Source: Acetatifactor sp.
Lineage (GTDB): Bacteria; Bacillota; Clostridia; Lachnospirales; Lachnospiraceae
DNA: 57,963 bases
NCBI GenBank assembly: GCA_018385425.1
Contig: JAHBAA010000155.1
Coordinates: forward strand, 1 to 57,963
Direction: 5' to 3'
In this document: positions 44,115 to 53,881 of the stretch, in pieces
Position numbering within the stretch: position 1 is the stretch's first letter
Layout: every line of letters begins with the position of its first letter
Program-made: the position numbers and the translations under genes
Notes under the pieces: model-generated
What the model was told of the DNA's origin: nothing
What the model saw: the letters and a program-made list of their open reading frames with translations, nothing else
Database searches by the model: none

Positions 44115-44834
44115 ATGTTTACCCCGGATCATTTTCTATGGATTGGTTTGTGTCTGCTCTTCCTGTTTGGAATGACACTTTTTTGCAAAAAACAGAAGGT
44201 TACATTAAAAACTGCCGGTCTGATCATGACCGGCATCTGTGCATTCAGTGAGCTCAGTAAGATTTTCAGCAATCTGCTTCCGAGTCCCACAGGCGGGATG
44301 CATCTGGATCCACTGGCCCTTCCCTTTCATCTGTGCAGTCTCATGCTGTTCGGAATTCTCTTCATCACCTTCGGGAAGGACGGCCATGTCAAACAGACAC
44401 TGATCGACTTTATCGCAGTGCTGGGAACCTTAGGCAGCATCTGTGCCATTCTGATTCCCACGAACGGAACCGATTTCGCATCGCTTCTTTCCTATCAGTG
44501 CTTTGTCTACCACGGTGGCCTGCTATGGTTTTCCCTGTACCTGATCCTGCACCGTCATGCCCATCTGGACTGGAGGGCATATCTGAGAAATCTTGCAGTT
44601 ATGCTGTGTCTGGTGGTCGCTATGCTCTACGTAAACAGCATCCTGTCAGTCTACGATACGAATTTTATGTACCTGGTTCGTCCACCTTTGGAGAACCTTC
44701 CCTATCTGAACCTGGATAAGGGCTGGTACGTTTACTTTCTTCGCATCATTGTCTTAGGACTAGCAGCAATCTCTCTGTTTCAGCTGCCGTTTCTCCTGAG
44801 GAATCTGAAGAAGAAAAAGGGGTTGGGCACCTGA
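44115..44834 (+). CDS. YwaF/TIGR02206-family membrane protein
   Basis: 239 residues, RBS AAAGGAG. Seven predicted membrane helices, with the family pattern ALPFHLCSLMLFGILF, a central YQCFVYHGGLLWF and a late NSIL ... TNFMYLVRPP. This fits the TIGR02206 membrane family (YwaF in Bacillus). The function is not known. It lies 80 bases after tyrA on the same strand with no promoter in between, so cotranscription is likely. A bidirectional terminator follows. Confidence 0.8.
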   Translation: MFTPDHFLWIGLCLLFLFGMTLFCKKQKVTLKTAGLIMTGICAFSELSKIFSNLLPSPTGGMHLDPLALPFHLCSLMLFGILFITFGKDGHVKQTLIDFIAVLGTLGSICAILIPTNGTDFASLLSYQCFVYHGGLLWFSLYLILHRHAHLDWRAYLRNLAVMLCLVVAMLYVNSILSVYDTNFMYLVRPPLENLPYLNLDKGWYVYFLRIIVLGLAAISLFQLPFLLRNLKKKKGLGT

Positions 44835-44843
44835 AAATGAATC

Positions 44844-44879
44844 AAAAAAGTCCGTTGGGTAATCCCAGCGGACTTTTTT
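44844..44879. terminator. bidirectional rho-independent terminator
   Basis: AAAAAAGTCCGTTGGG and CCCAGCGGACTTTTTT form a long stem with a 4-base loop and U-tracts on both strands. It serves the plus tyrA/ywaF transcript and the minus lacI-type transcript. Confidence 0.92.
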
Positions 44880-44934
44880 ATCGTCAATTCTTAGTATGGA
44901 AACCATTTGTCACGGTACCCGGTCTGCAACGATC

Positions 44935-45984
44935 TCACCCTTTTTCACGAATATCAGCCACCGAGTTTCCTTCGGTCATCTGACAGCGGATCCAGGTTCT
45001 CATCCCCTCCGGTCTCCAGCCTTCCTCCTCCAGCATATGGATCATGGTCTCCGCAGATCTGCGGCCGATTCTCCGCAGAGGAAGTCCATTGGTAGTCAGT
45101 CTTGGATACATATACTCCGCATTCTCCATGTTGTCGAAGCCGGCGATGGAGATATCCTTTCCGATCACCATCCCCGATTCATACACATAATCATAGACGC
45201 CTGCTGCCATTTGGTCATTCATGCACCAGATGGCGGTCGCACCTGTGCCAAGCGCCTTCTCTGCCAGCAGATAGCCGGACTCCCGCAGCCAGGTTCCGTG
45301 AAAGGTCCATTCCGGATGATACACGACACCGGCTTCAGACAGTGCCCTGCGAAATCCAGCCAGGCGATCATCCGAGTGCATATTGTCCGGTACCCCGGCA
45401 ATCACGCTGATTTTCGTATGTCCCTTTGAGAGCAAGTATTTTCCCATATCGTACCCGCCGTTCTCATCATCGATCAATATCGACGGATAGCGGTCATTTT
45501 CCGAGGCCGCATAGGCTATGACCGTTGGGATCTTGAAATCCTCGGGAAAACAGCTCAAAGTCCTTCCGTGGCCTGCAACATAGATCAGTCCGTCTACCCG
45601 AATGGCAGTAATTTCCTTCAGCGCAGGAATCAGCGCACTTTCCAGCATCTTTTCGTCCTGAAACCAGGTATCCTGCCATCTGTCATACATCCTCAGATTC
45701 AACAGGATGGTTCGATACCCCATCTCTTCACAATAGGCCATGATCGTGACGACGATCGGCGTTGTTGTAAACTGTTTCAGATCTTCCACGATGATCCCGA
45801 TGGTTCTGGAGCTCTGTTTTCGCATACTGGAGGCAAAGTAATTCGGCTGATAACCGGTCTCCTGAATCACTCGCAAAACCCGCTCTCTCGTTTCCTCTCC
45901 CACATTCGGCCTTCCGTTTATGATATTGGAAACCGTACCGGGCGATACATTACATAGTCTGGCAATATCCTTTACCGTAATCAT
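44935..45984 (-). CDS. LacI/GalR-family transcriptional regulator
   Basis: 349 residues, RBS AAGGAG. The LacI-type helix-turn-helix is at the N-terminus (ITVKDIARLCNVSPGTVSNIINGRPNVGEETRERV), followed by the hinge. A type-1 periplasmic-binding-like effector domain covers about 62-345 (TIGIIVEDL, GKDISIAGFDNMENAEYMYPRLTT). Members usually respond to a sugar or nucleoside. No sugar operon is adjacent: upstream are vanZ-like and queA genes. Targets are therefore elsewhere and the ligand is unknown. Confidence 0.92.
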   Translation of the reverse strand: MITVKDIARLCNVSPGTVSNIINGRPNVGEETRERVLRVIQETGYQPNYFASSMRKQSSRTIGIIVEDLKQFTTTPIVVTIMAYCEEMGYRTILLNLRMYDRWQDTWFQDEKMLESALIPALKEITAIRVDGLIYVAGHGRTLSCFPEDFKIPTVIAYAASENDRYPSILIDDENGGYDMGKYLLSKGHTKISVIAGVPDNMHSDDRLAGFRRALSEAGVVYHPEWTFHGTWLRESGYLLAEKALGTGATAIWCMNDQMAAGVYDYVYESGMVIGKDISIAGFDNMENAEYMYPRLTTNGLPLRRIGRRSAETMIHMLEEEGWRPEGMRTWIRCQMTEGNSVADIREKG

Positions 45985-46015
45985 AACAGCTCCTTATGAC
46001 AGTCCTCACATCGTA

Positions 46016-46501
46016 CTACTTCCCTCTGCGCCGCCGGAAGAGCCGGGCAATCCGGAAACTTACGAACAGTCCGAAGCCTCCTCCCAGCGTATCGATCAAC
46101 ACATCGATAACATTCCCGTCTCTGCCATCCACAAACAGCTGATGGATCTCATCCAGTCCGGCTGACAGAAAGACCCAGGACAGGATCATGAGGGTAAAGA
46201 CTTTGTTTCTCGGGATCCACTGGCTCCAGATGACAAACAGCAGGACTCCCATCAGACAATACTCTGAGAAGTGTGCCAACTTTCGAATGGGATGTTCATA
46301 ATAATCGGCAAGCTGAGCCTTCACAGTCTGTGTCCATTTTCTTCCCGTAACCCGATTCACGATCTCCACGCAGGTCTGCGAAACCAGATGACTCTTTGTA
46401 CTTGATTTTTCCCCCTCATCGGAAGAGAACGAGAAAATCAGGCAGTATAAGCCAACCAGCAGGAAAACTGCGGGAATCGTGATCAAAAGTTTCTTTCTCA
46501 A
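46016..46501 (-). CDS. VanZ-like family membrane protein
   Basis: 161 residues starting at a TTG that overlaps the queA stop as TTGA, with GAGGAG six bases upstream. Four membrane helices are predicted, and the VanZ motif is visible in [18 protein letters not shown] and [30 protein letters not shown]. The family takes its name from a teicoplanin-resistance accessory protein, but isolated members like this one have no proven role in resistance. Translation is coupled to queA. Confidence 0.88.
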   Translation of the reverse strand: MRKKLLITIPAVFLLVGLYCLIFSFSSDEGEKSSTKSHLVSQTCVEIVNRVTGRKWTQTVKAQLADYYEHPIRKLAHFSEYCLMGVLLFVIWSQWIPRNKVFTLMILSWVFLSAGLDEIHQLFVDGRDGNVIDVLIDTLGGGFGLFVSFRIARLFRRRRGK

Positions 46502-47562
46502 TCCCGGCTCCTCTCTGCAAACTCAATTCCGTCTGAAATATACATGGCATCCCCAAAGCTGAAGAATCGATACCTTTCCCGGATGGCCTCCTCGTAGGCA
46601 GCCAGCACATGCTCTCTTCCCGCCAGGGCGCTGACCAGCATGACAAGCGTGGACTCCGGCAGGTGGAAGTTGGTGATCAGTCCGTCCAGCACCTTGAATT
46701 TGTAGCCGGGATAGATAAAGATCTCCGTGTTGTCCGCCCCGGGGATGACACGGCCCTCCTCGTCTGCGGCAGATTCAACGGTCCGGCAGCTGGTGGTGCC
46801 GACGCAGATCACCCTGCCCCCGGCAGCCTTGGTGTCGTTGATCACCTTTGCTGTCTCTTCCGTCACCTGATAATACTCAGAGTGCATGTGATGATTCAGC
46901 ACATTGTCCTCCTTCACGGGCCGGAAGGTCCCCAGTCCCACATGAAGCGTTACATAGACCACCTTCACGCCCTTTGCCTCGATCTGCGAGAGCAATTCCT
47001 TGGTAAAGTGAAGCCCCGCAGTGGGTGCAGCGGCAGAGCCCTCATACTTGGCATAGACTGTCTGGTAACGGTTTTTGTCCTGAAGCTTGTGGGTGATATA
47101 GGGAGGCAGGGGCATCTCCCCCAGCCGATCCAGCACTTCCTCCCAGATTCCCTCGTACTCGAAACGGATCAGGCGGTTGCCCTCCTCCACCGTCTCCAGC
47201 ACCCGGGCCCGAAGCAGTCCGTCGCCGAACACCAGTCTGGTGCCGGGCTTGCACTTCTTGCCCGGCTTCACCAGGGTCTCCCAGACATCATTCTCTCTGC
47301 GCTTTAAGAGCAACACCTCCACATGAGCGCCGGTCTCTTCCCGCTGCCCAAGAAGTCTGGCGGGAATCACCTTGGTGTTATTCAATACCAGGCAGTCCCC
47401 CGGGTGGAGGTAATCCACGATCTCCCGAAAAATATGGTGTCCTACCGCCCCGGTAGTCTTGTCCAGGGTCAGCAGTCTGGAGGAAGATCGATCCTCCAGC
47501 GGATCCTGGGCAATCAGTTCCTGGGGCAGATCAAAATAAAAGTCAGACTTTAACAATTCCAT
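46498..47562 (-). CDS. queA: tRNA preQ1(34) S-adenosylmethionine ribosyltransferase-isomerase
   Basis: 354 residues from ATG 47562, one base after the aminopeptidase stop; the longer frame overlaps that gene. QueA motifs are clear: the N-terminus [24 protein letters not shown], then [24 protein letters not shown] and [20 protein letters not shown]. It transfers ribose from SAM to preQ1 in tRNA to make epoxyqueuosine. No tgt, yajC or preQ1 riboswitch is adjacent, unlike the common queA-tgt arrangement. Confidence 0.96.
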   Translation of the reverse strand: MELLKSDFYFDLPQELIAQDPLEDRSSSRLLTLDKTTGAVGHHIFREIVDYLHPGDCLVLNNTKVIPARLLGQREETGAHVEVLLLKRRENDVWETLVKPGKKCKPGTRLVFGDGLLRARVLETVEEGNRLIRFEYEGIWEEVLDRLGEMPLPPYITHKLQDKNRYQTVYAKYEGSAAAPTAGLHFTKELLSQIEAKGVKVVYVTLHVGLGTFRPVKEDNVLNHHMHSEYYQVTEETAKVINDTKAAGGRVICVGTTSCRTVESAADEEGRVIPGADNTEIFIYPGYKFKVLDGLITNFHLPESTLVMLVSALAGREHVLAAYEEAIRERYRFFSFGDAMYISDGIEFAERSRD

Positions 47563-47563
47563 C

Positions 47564-48991
47564 TCAGATAGATGCTCCTTCTGCAAACGCCTTGTAGCCG
47601 CGATAAGTCTCATACACATCAGCCTTGCTGGTTGCCTCCCAGGGAGCGTGCATATTGAGCACAGCCACACCGCTGTCGATCACGTTCATGCCATACAAAG
47701 CACAGATGTAAGCGATGGTTCCGCCGCCGCCCACGTCAACCTTGCCGAGCTCAGCGGTCTGGTAGATGATGCCCTTCTCGTCGAAGATCCTGCGAAGCTG
47801 TGCCATATATTCCGCATTGGCGTCATTGGAGCCGGACTTTCCTCTGGCACCGGTGTACTTGTTGAACACCATACCATAGCCCATAAAGGCGGTATTTTTC
47901 ATTTCAAAGCAGGAACGATAGGAGGGGTCAAATGCAGCGCTGACATCGGAGGAAAGCATGCAGCTGTTTGCCAGAGCTCTTCTCACGTTCAGTTCGCTGT
48001 ACTCTCCGGTCAGATTCATCAGTTCTGCAACCGCATTCTCGAAAAATCTGGACTGCATGCCGGTAGCGCCCACGGAACCGATCTCCTCTTTGTCTACCAG
48101 CAGGCAGCAGACGGTTCTGTCTGTCTTCTTCACATCCAGCATTGCCTTCACAGAGGTAAATGCGCAGACTCTGTCGTCCTGGCCGTACCCCAGGATCATG
48201 CTGCGGTCGAAACCGGCCTCTCTTGCCTTACCGGCAGGAACGATCTCCAGCTCGGCGGACAGGAAATCATCCTCCTCGAAATCATACGTTTCCTTCAAAA
48301 TATCCAGGACGCCGGCCTTGATCGCTTCCTTTGCCTTGGCCTTGCCCTCATCGGTCTCCTTCTCTTCCTCGCTGAGAACTATGGGCCTGCTGCCGACGAT
48401 CAGATCCAGAGCCTCGCCCTCAATGACCTTGGCAGCCTTCTTCTCCAGCTGCTCACCTGCCAGGTGAATCAGCAGGTCCGAGATAAAGAATACGGGATCC
48501 TCCTCTTCCTCTCCGATGTTCACTTCCACTACCGTTCCGTCCTTCTTCGCAACCACACCGTGGATGGCAAGGGGAATGGTCACCCACTGATACTTCTTCA
48601 CACCGCCATAGTAGTGGGTATCCAGCAAGGCAAATTTCTTGTCAGGATCCTCGAACAAAGGGTTCTGCTTCACATCCAGTCTGGGACTGTCTATGTGCGC
48701 GCCCAATATATTCATACCGTTTGCCAGAGGCTCCTTACCGATATGGAACATGACAACCGCCTTGTTCATGCAGACGCTGTACACCTTATCACCCTTTTCA
48801 ATGGTCTTGCCTTCCTTGATCAATGCCTCCAGTTCACGGTAGCCTTCTGCCTCGATCATATTTACGATGGTGTCCACGCACTCCCGCTCGGTCTTGCCGT
48901 TGTCCAGAAACTCCCTGTACTCGGCATTTATTTTTTCCAGCTTCTTCAAGCTTTTCTCATCATAGGTTTCCCACGCGTTCTTTCTTTCCAT
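47564..48991 (-). CDS. M18-family aspartyl-type aminopeptidase
   Basis: 475 residues from ATG 48991 with AAAGGAG upstream. The M18 dinuclear metal motifs can be seen: [13 protein letters not shown] (metal His), [16 protein letters not shown] (catalytic Glu and metal Glu), [10 protein letters not shown] (metal Asp), and a late VLNMHAPWE (metal His). The length fits the bacterial ApeA/Lap4-like group. It trims N-terminal residues from peptides in the cytoplasm. It follows pheT by about 106 bases and precedes queA by 1 base. Confidence 0.92.
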   Translation of the reverse strand: MERKNAWETYDEKSLKKLEKINAEYREFLDNGKTERECVDTIVNMIEAEGYRELEALIKEGKTIEKGDKVYSVCMNKAVVMFHIGKEPLANGMNILGAHIDSPRLDVKQNPLFEDPDKKFALLDTHYYGGVKKYQWVTIPLAIHGVVAKKDGTVVEVNIGEEEEDPVFFISDLLIHLAGEQLEKKAAKVIEGEALDLIVGSRPIVLSEEEKETDEGKAKAKEAIKAGVLDILKETYDFEEDDFLSAELEIVPAGKAREAGFDRSMILGYGQDDRVCAFTSVKAMLDVKKTDRTVCCLLVDKEEIGSVGATGMQSRFFENAVAELMNLTGEYSELNVRRALANSCMLSSDVSAAFDPSYRSCFEMKNTAFMGYGMVFNKYTGARGKSGSNDANAEYMAQLRRIFDEKGIIYQTAELGKVDVGGGGTIAYICALYGMNVIDSGVAVLNMHAPWEATSKADVYETYRGYKAFAEGASI

Positions 48992-49097
48992 GATATTCTC
49001 CTTTCTACTACACAATTCTCCGGGTATTCATCTCCAGATGGGCAGTTTTCTTCCACTTTTGGGATCGATCTGCCCGCCGGGGACGCACATCATTTCT

Positions 49098-51518
49098 TTA
49101 GCTTCTCATATCAATATCCAGGTGGAACTTCAGGTTCTTCAGGATCTTCTTCACGAATTTGTCCACTGCATCACCTTCGAAGGGTTCCTCGCCGGGTACG
49201 AAACGAAGTTTGAATGCCATAGACTTCTTGTCTGCAGGGATCTGCTCTCCCTCATATACATCGAAGAGCTTAATGCTCTTAACATACTGACATGCCTTGC
49301 CGATGACTTCCTCAACCTGTCCACAGGTAATCGCCTTGTCCATAACGAGGGCAATGTCTCTGATCTCCTCAGGGAACTTGGAAAGCGGTGTAAACGTAGC
49401 CTTACCGCGATTCATGGCATCTAACTTTGCCAAATCGATCTCTGCAATATAGGCATCCTCACGAAGATCCAACTCCTCAGCCACCTCGTATGCAACCTTT
49501 CCAAGATAACCGACTTCCTCACCGTTGCACTTTATCACCGCTGTCTGATACGGGTGCAGGAAAGTCTTCCGGCCTGCCTCGTAGGTGAAGGACAGGAACA
49601 AATTGTCTGCCACCGTCTCACAGATACCCTTCAGGTCATAGAAATTTTCCTTCTTGCCGAAGATACCAATGCACAATGTAGCTTTCTCATCAGGATACTC
49701 TGTCAAAGGTAATGCCTTGGGGATGAATGCACTGCCCAACTCATAGAGACGACCTTCCAGATTGCCTTTCTTCTGATTTCTTGCAATTGCATTCAGCATA
49801 GAAGGAGCAAGCAAAGTACGCATCAGAGACAGATCCTCGTTGATCGGATTTATCAGCTGAATTGCATTGCGCTCCGGCGCATCTGCCGGCAGGCGAAGCA
49901 GGTCAAGGTCCTTGGGCGAGAAGAAGGAATAATGTATGCACTCATAGGCACCCACACCACACAGTGCCCTCTTCAAGCTCAGTTCTCTCTGCTGTCTGGA
50001 ATTCAAACCACCCACGGTCACCTGAGAATCCGGCAGGAAGGTGCCCTGCACATGCTCATAGCCGTACATACGGATCACTTCCTCCGCAACGTCCGGATAG
50101 GACTCCATATCCTCGCGGTAAGCAGGTACCTGCAGCGTCAGCTCGTCGCCGTTTACAGCGGGCTGGAAATTCAGATTCTTCATAATGTGAAGGATATCCT
50201 CTACAGGCACATCGATACCCAGTACGCGGTTCACTCTCTCGATGGAAACCTTCATTTCCTTAGGCTCGATGGAATTGCCGCAGTTGACATCCAGATGAAT
50301 GTCGGAAACAGTACCGCATCCCAGTTCTTCGATCAGGTGCAGCGCTCTCTTCATACCATAAACGGTTGAGTACTCATCCACGCCCTTCTCATATCTGGCA
50401 CTGGCATCGGAATGCTTTCCAAGTGCACGGGCGGTCTTTCTGATGCTGTCTCTGGCGAACTTTGCAGACTCAAAGAATACCTCCTTCGTGGTCTCTCTGA
50501 TCTCAGAGTTCAAACCACCCATCACACCGGCAAGTGCTACCGGCTTTACACCGTCACAGATCACCAGATTGCTGGGATTCAGGGTGTACTCCTGCTCATC
50601 CAAAGTGACGATCTTCTCTCCCTCGGCGGCACGTCTTACATTGATCTCGCTGCCCTGGAGGAAGTCGCAGTCGAAGGCATGCATGGGCTGACCAAGCTCC
50701 TTCATGACATAGTTGGTAATATCCACGATGTTGGAGATGGAGCCGATTCCCACCAGCGCCAGTCTTCTCTTCATCCAGGCGGGAGATTCGCCGATCTTGA
50801 TGTCGCTGACATAGTGACCGATATATCTTGGGCACAGATCCACCGCATCCACAGTCACGCGGAAAGACTTGCCTGCCACGGGAGTGGTGGTGTACTCATA
50901 AGAGGGCTCCTTTAACTCCTTGTCCAGCACAGCTGCCACCTCTCTGGCGATACCCAGGATCGACTGGCAGTCGGGTCTGTTTGCCGTGATGGAAATATCG
51001 AAAATATAGTCATCCAGACCAAGAATGGGTTTCACATCCGCACCGGGAACCGCATCCTCGGGAAGCACCAGCAGTCCGTTGTAGCCTGCACCGGGATACA
51101 GATCCTCAGACACACCCAGCTCCACGCCGGAACAGAGCATACCCTCAGAGTCATAGCCGCGAAGCTTCCCCTTCTTGATGGTCATCAGACCCTCTACGGT
51201 CTTGTGATCCTTGGCGGTCGCATAGACGGAAGCGCCCACCAGCGCCAGAGGAAATTTGCCGCCTGCACACACATTATCTGCGCCGCAGCATACCTGGAAG
51301 GTACCGTGCTCACCGGCGTTGACCTTACACACATGCAGATGGGTCTCCGGGATGGGCTCACACTCCTCCACCAGTCCCACTACGACCTTGTCGATGTCCT
51401 TGCCGACTTCAGTTAACTCCTCCACTTCGAAACCGCAGGAGAACAGCTTCTTCTCCAGTTCCTTCGCAGGGATATCAATTTCTACATATTCTTTTAACCA
51501 ACTAAGCGGTACTAACAT
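49098..51518 (-). CDS. pheT: phenylalanyl-tRNA synthetase beta subunit
   Basis: 806 residues. Domains in order: N-terminal EMAP/tRNA-binding OB fold (about 38-150; VVVGLVEECEPIPETHLHVCKVNAG), B3/B4 editing region (about 200-400), B5 (about 400-475), core catalytic-like domain, and C-terminal anticodon-binding FDX-ACB (about 712-806; FTPLSKFPEEIRDIALVMDK). It forms the alpha2beta2 enzyme with PheS. I took ATG 51518; a GTG three codons earlier is possible. The gene is 21 bases after pheS and shares its T-box. Confidence 0.97.
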   Translation of the reverse strand: MLVPLSWLKEYVEIDIPAKELEKKLFSCGFEVEELTEVGKDIDKVVVGLVEECEPIPETHLHVCKVNAGEHGTFQVCCGADNVCAGGKFPLALVGASVYATAKDHKTVEGLMTIKKGKLRGYDSEGMLCSGVELGVSEDLYPGAGYNGLLVLPEDAVPGADVKPILGLDDYIFDISITANRPDCQSILGIAREVAAVLDKELKEPSYEYTTTPVAGKSFRVTVDAVDLCPRYIGHYVSDIKIGESPAWMKRRLALVGIGSISNIVDITNYVMKELGQPMHAFDCDFLQGSEINVRRAAEGEKIVTLDEQEYTLNPSNLVICDGVKPVALAGVMGGLNSEIRETTKEVFFESAKFARDSIRKTARALGKHSDASARYEKGVDEYSTVYGMKRALHLIEELGCGTVSDIHLDVNCGNSIEPKEMKVSIERVNRVLGIDVPVEDILHIMKNLNFQPAVNGDELTLQVPAYREDMESYPDVAEEVIRMYGYEHVQGTFLPDSQVTVGGLNSRQQRELSLKRALCGVGAYECIHYSFFSPKDLDLLRLPADAPERNAIQLINPINEDLSLMRTLLAPSMLNAIARNQKKGNLEGRLYELGSAFIPKALPLTEYPDEKATLCIGIFGKKENFYDLKGICETVADNLFLSFTYEAGRKTFLHPYQTAVIKCNGEEVGYLGKVAYEVAEELDLREDAYIAEIDLAKLDAMNRGKATFTPLSKFPEEIRDIALVMDKAITCGQVEEVIGKACQYVKSIKLFDVYEGEQIPADKKSMAFKLRFVPGEEPFEGDAVDKFVKKILKNLKFHLDIDMRS

Positions 51519-51539
51519 TGTCCACACCTTACCTTTCTA

Positions 51540-52574
51540 CTATTCATTGTCATCGATCTGGTTCAAAACACGCAGATCGGACTCAAACAGCAACTTGATA
51601 TTGTTGATACCGTACTTTAACATCGCAACACGCTCGATACCGATACCGAATGCCAGACCACTGTACTCATCGGAATCAATGCCGCAGTTCTCCAGCACGT
51701 TCTTATTCACAATGCCGGCGCCCAGGATCTCGATCCAGCCGGTGCCTTTACAGAGCTTACAGCCCTTGCCGCCGCACTCGAAGCAGCTCACATCCACCTC
51801 TACGGAAGGCTCTGTGAAGGGGAAATAAGAGGGACGCAGTCTGGTGGTAGTTCCCTCGCCGAAAATCTTCTTCACGAACATATCCAGCAGTCCCTTCAGG
51901 TCGCAGAGAGTGATCTTCTTATCCACAACCAGTCCCTCCATCTGATGGAACATAGGGCTATGGGTTGCATCGTCATCCGAACGGAAAACCTTTCCGGGGG
52001 ACAGGATCTTGATGGGAGGCTTCTTTTCCTCCATGACATGGATCTGACCTGCAGAGGTCTGGGTACGAAGCAAAAACTCCGGGGACAGATAGAAGGTATC
52101 CTGCATATCTCTGGCAGGGTGATCCTGGGGAGTATTCAACGCGGTAAAATTGTAGTAATCATTCTCGATCTCAGTTCCCTCGAATACTTCAAAGCCCATG
52201 CCGGCGAACACATCGATGAGCTGGTTCTTCATCTGGGTAATCGGGTGAAGATTACCGGTCTCGATCTTGCTGGCAGGCATGGTCACATCGATCTTCTCTG
52301 CCTCGTAACGTCTCTGGAGCTCTCTGGCCTTCATCTTCTCATCCAAGTCTGCGAAGCGCTGCTGTGCCCACTCCTTCAGTTCATTGACGCCCTTACCGAA
52401 AGCCGCCCGTTCCTCAGGCGCAATGCTCTTCATTTCCTTCATCAGCTGACCGATCTTGCCGGTCTTGGAATCCAGAAACTGCTTTCTCAGCTCGAATGCA
52501 GTGGCTCTGGATGTAGCGCTCTTCTCAATGCCTTCCAGAATTTCCTGCTTGATACTTGCTAGTCTGTCATTCAT
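51540..52574 (-). CDS. pheS: phenylalanyl-tRNA synthetase alpha subunit
   Basis: 344 residues from ATG 52574 with GGAGG upstream; the longer frame runs into the T-box and is not real. An N-terminal coiled coil (about 1-90) precedes the class II catalytic core with [17 protein letters not shown], motif 2 DQDTFYL-type (here [15 protein letters not shown]), [18 protein letters not shown] and motif 3 [14 protein letters not shown]. The C-X2-C pairs ([12 protein letters not shown]) form a zinc-type loop. It charges tRNA-Phe with PheT. Confidence 0.97.
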   Translation of the reverse strand: MNDRLASIKQEILEGIEKSATSRATAFELRKQFLDSKTGKIGQLMKEMKSIAPEERAAFGKGVNELKEWAQQRFADLDEKMKARELQRRYEAEKIDVTMPASKIETGNLHPITQMKNQLIDVFAGMGFEVFEGTEIENDYYNFTALNTPQDHPARDMQDTFYLSPEFLLRTQTSAGQIHVMEEKKPPIKILSPGKVFRSDDDATHSPMFHQMEGLVVDKKITLCDLKGLLDMFVKKIFGEGTTTRLRPSYFPFTEPSVEVDVSCFECGGKGCKLCKGTGWIEILGAGIVNKNVLENCGIDSDEYSGLAFGIGIERVAMLKYGINNIKLLFESDLRVLNQIDDNE

Positions 52575-52703
52575 TTCTTCTTTCCTCCGTTTCTTGTAAT
52601 CATACTGCTGTGTCCTCACGTTTCTCGATACAGACGGTGCATGGGATGGAATGACTCCCGCACCCGACTTGACCGAACGATCAATCATCTTGGACACATG
52701 AAT

Positions 52704-52967
52704 CAAAAAAATCCCATGCACAAAACAAATTGTGCATGGGACGAATTCTTCCGCGGTACCACCCATCTTCCCTGCCGTAACCGACAAGGCTCTTGATACA
52801 TGTAACGTATGCCTACGTCCGAAGCTAGTCGCCAACAGGCTTTCACTTCGGCAGCTCCGGTGTGAAATTCGAGGATCAAGTCTTACCTGAAGAAGCTTAC
52901 AGCCGGTGGCTTCCTCTCTCTGAAGGAGGCTTGTGCTCTACTGTGCACCATCTATGCCTTTCTCAAT
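52704..52967 (-). promoter_or_regulatory. T-box leader of pheST
   Basis: The T-box core TGGTACCGCGG (minus strand of 52751-52761) is followed by a 12-bp terminator stem TCCCATGCACAA/TTGTGCATGGGA and a run of U (52704-52741). A UUC codon (in GAAUUUCACACC) sits at the specifier position, matching tRNA-Phe. After the terminator, 129 bases with no visible feature lead to the pheS start. This accounts for the gene-free stretch 52575-52998. Confidence 0.95.
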
Positions 52968-52973
52968 GCATCT

Positions 52974-53002
52974 ATTGTAGATGGTTTCGATACGTTTGTC
53001 AA
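52974..53002 (-). promoter_or_regulatory. pheST promoter
   Basis: TTGACA (52997-53002), 17-base spacer, TACAAT (52974-52979) on the minus strand. The minus-35 overlaps the stop codon of the upstream yihY-like gene. Confidence 0.88.
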
Positions 53003-53820
53003 GAGGGCGAATTATCTCTTCGACTGAGCATCTGATTCAGATATGCGCCCAGCAGGAAAATATACATACAGAAGTACAGCCAAAGCAGTACAATGATGAT
53101 TATCGTCAGGCTGCCGTAGATGCCGTAGCCGTTCTGGTATTCCAGGTACATGGAAAAGCCCCAGGAATAGACACTCCAGACCACTGCGGAAAACACTGCA
53201 CCGGGCAATTGATCTCCGGCCCGCTTCTTGCAGTCCGGCAGGTAAGTGTACAGTCCGGTAAAGAGAATGGCCAGAATCGCCCACACCAGAATAAATCGGA
53301 AGTTCATCAGAAAGGACGCGGGACCGATCAGTGCCGGAAACCGGTGAAGGATCACCCGCACCAGCTGATTGCCGAAGACATTCAAAAACAGAGACAAGAT
53401 CAGGATCACCAGCATGATCACGGTATAAAAGCAGGCAATGGTGCGAATGACGAAGAAATTACGTCTCTCTTCCACACCGTCCACAGCGTTCAGTCCCTTC
53501 ATAAGCGCCATAACACCCTTGGAAGAGGACCAAAGCAAGGTCACTGCCGCCGCCCCCAGGACGCCCACGGAATGGGCATATACTTCCGACACGATCCCCT
53601 CCAGAAAACCGTTCATGGCCGAAGGCACAAAATCCTCCACCAATTCGATGAGATTCTCCGCCGTAAGCGGTGTATAGGGAAGAATGCTGCAGATCAGCAT
53701 CAGCATAGGTACGATGGACAAAAAGAGAAAAAAGGCGATACTGGCCGAAAAGGCGCTCAAGTTCTTCTTTTTCAGGTCCGGTATGCCCAGTCTGTTCCAA
53801 AGCTGATAAATCTGTCGCAT
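52999..53820 (-). CDS. YihY/BrkB-family membrane protein
   Basis: 273 residues with six predicted membrane helices and a short basic N-terminus. Family features are the long first segment FSASIAFFLFLSIVPMLMLICSILPYTP, WSSSKGVMALMKGLN in the middle and late ALIGPASFLMNFRF. Members were once called ribonuclease BN, which is an error; the function is unknown. The start ATG has GGGAGG upstream. It follows the SpoIID-like gene by 61 bases. Confidence 0.9.
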   Translation of the reverse strand: MRQIYQLWNRLGIPDLKKKNLSAFSASIAFFLFLSIVPMLMLICSILPYTPLTAENLIELVEDFVPSAMNGFLEGIVSEVYAHSVGVLGAAAVTLLWSSSKGVMALMKGLNAVDGVEERRNFFVIRTIACFYTVIMLVILILSLFLNVFGNQLVRVILHRFPALIGPASFLMNFRFILVWAILAILFTGLYTYLPDCKKRAGDQLPGAVFSAVVWSVYSWGFSMYLEYQNGYGIYGSLTIIIIVLLWLYFCMYIFLLGAYLNQMLSRRDNSPS

Positions 53821-53881
53821 GATACATGCTCCTCCCTATCTTATGTTGTAAAGATGGTGACCGCGTTTCCTGCAGCATCTG

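Noticed and set aside
51540-52835. 431-residue pheS
   Set aside because: The added N-terminus is translated from the T-box leader and terminator; ATG 52574 with GGAGG is the correct start.
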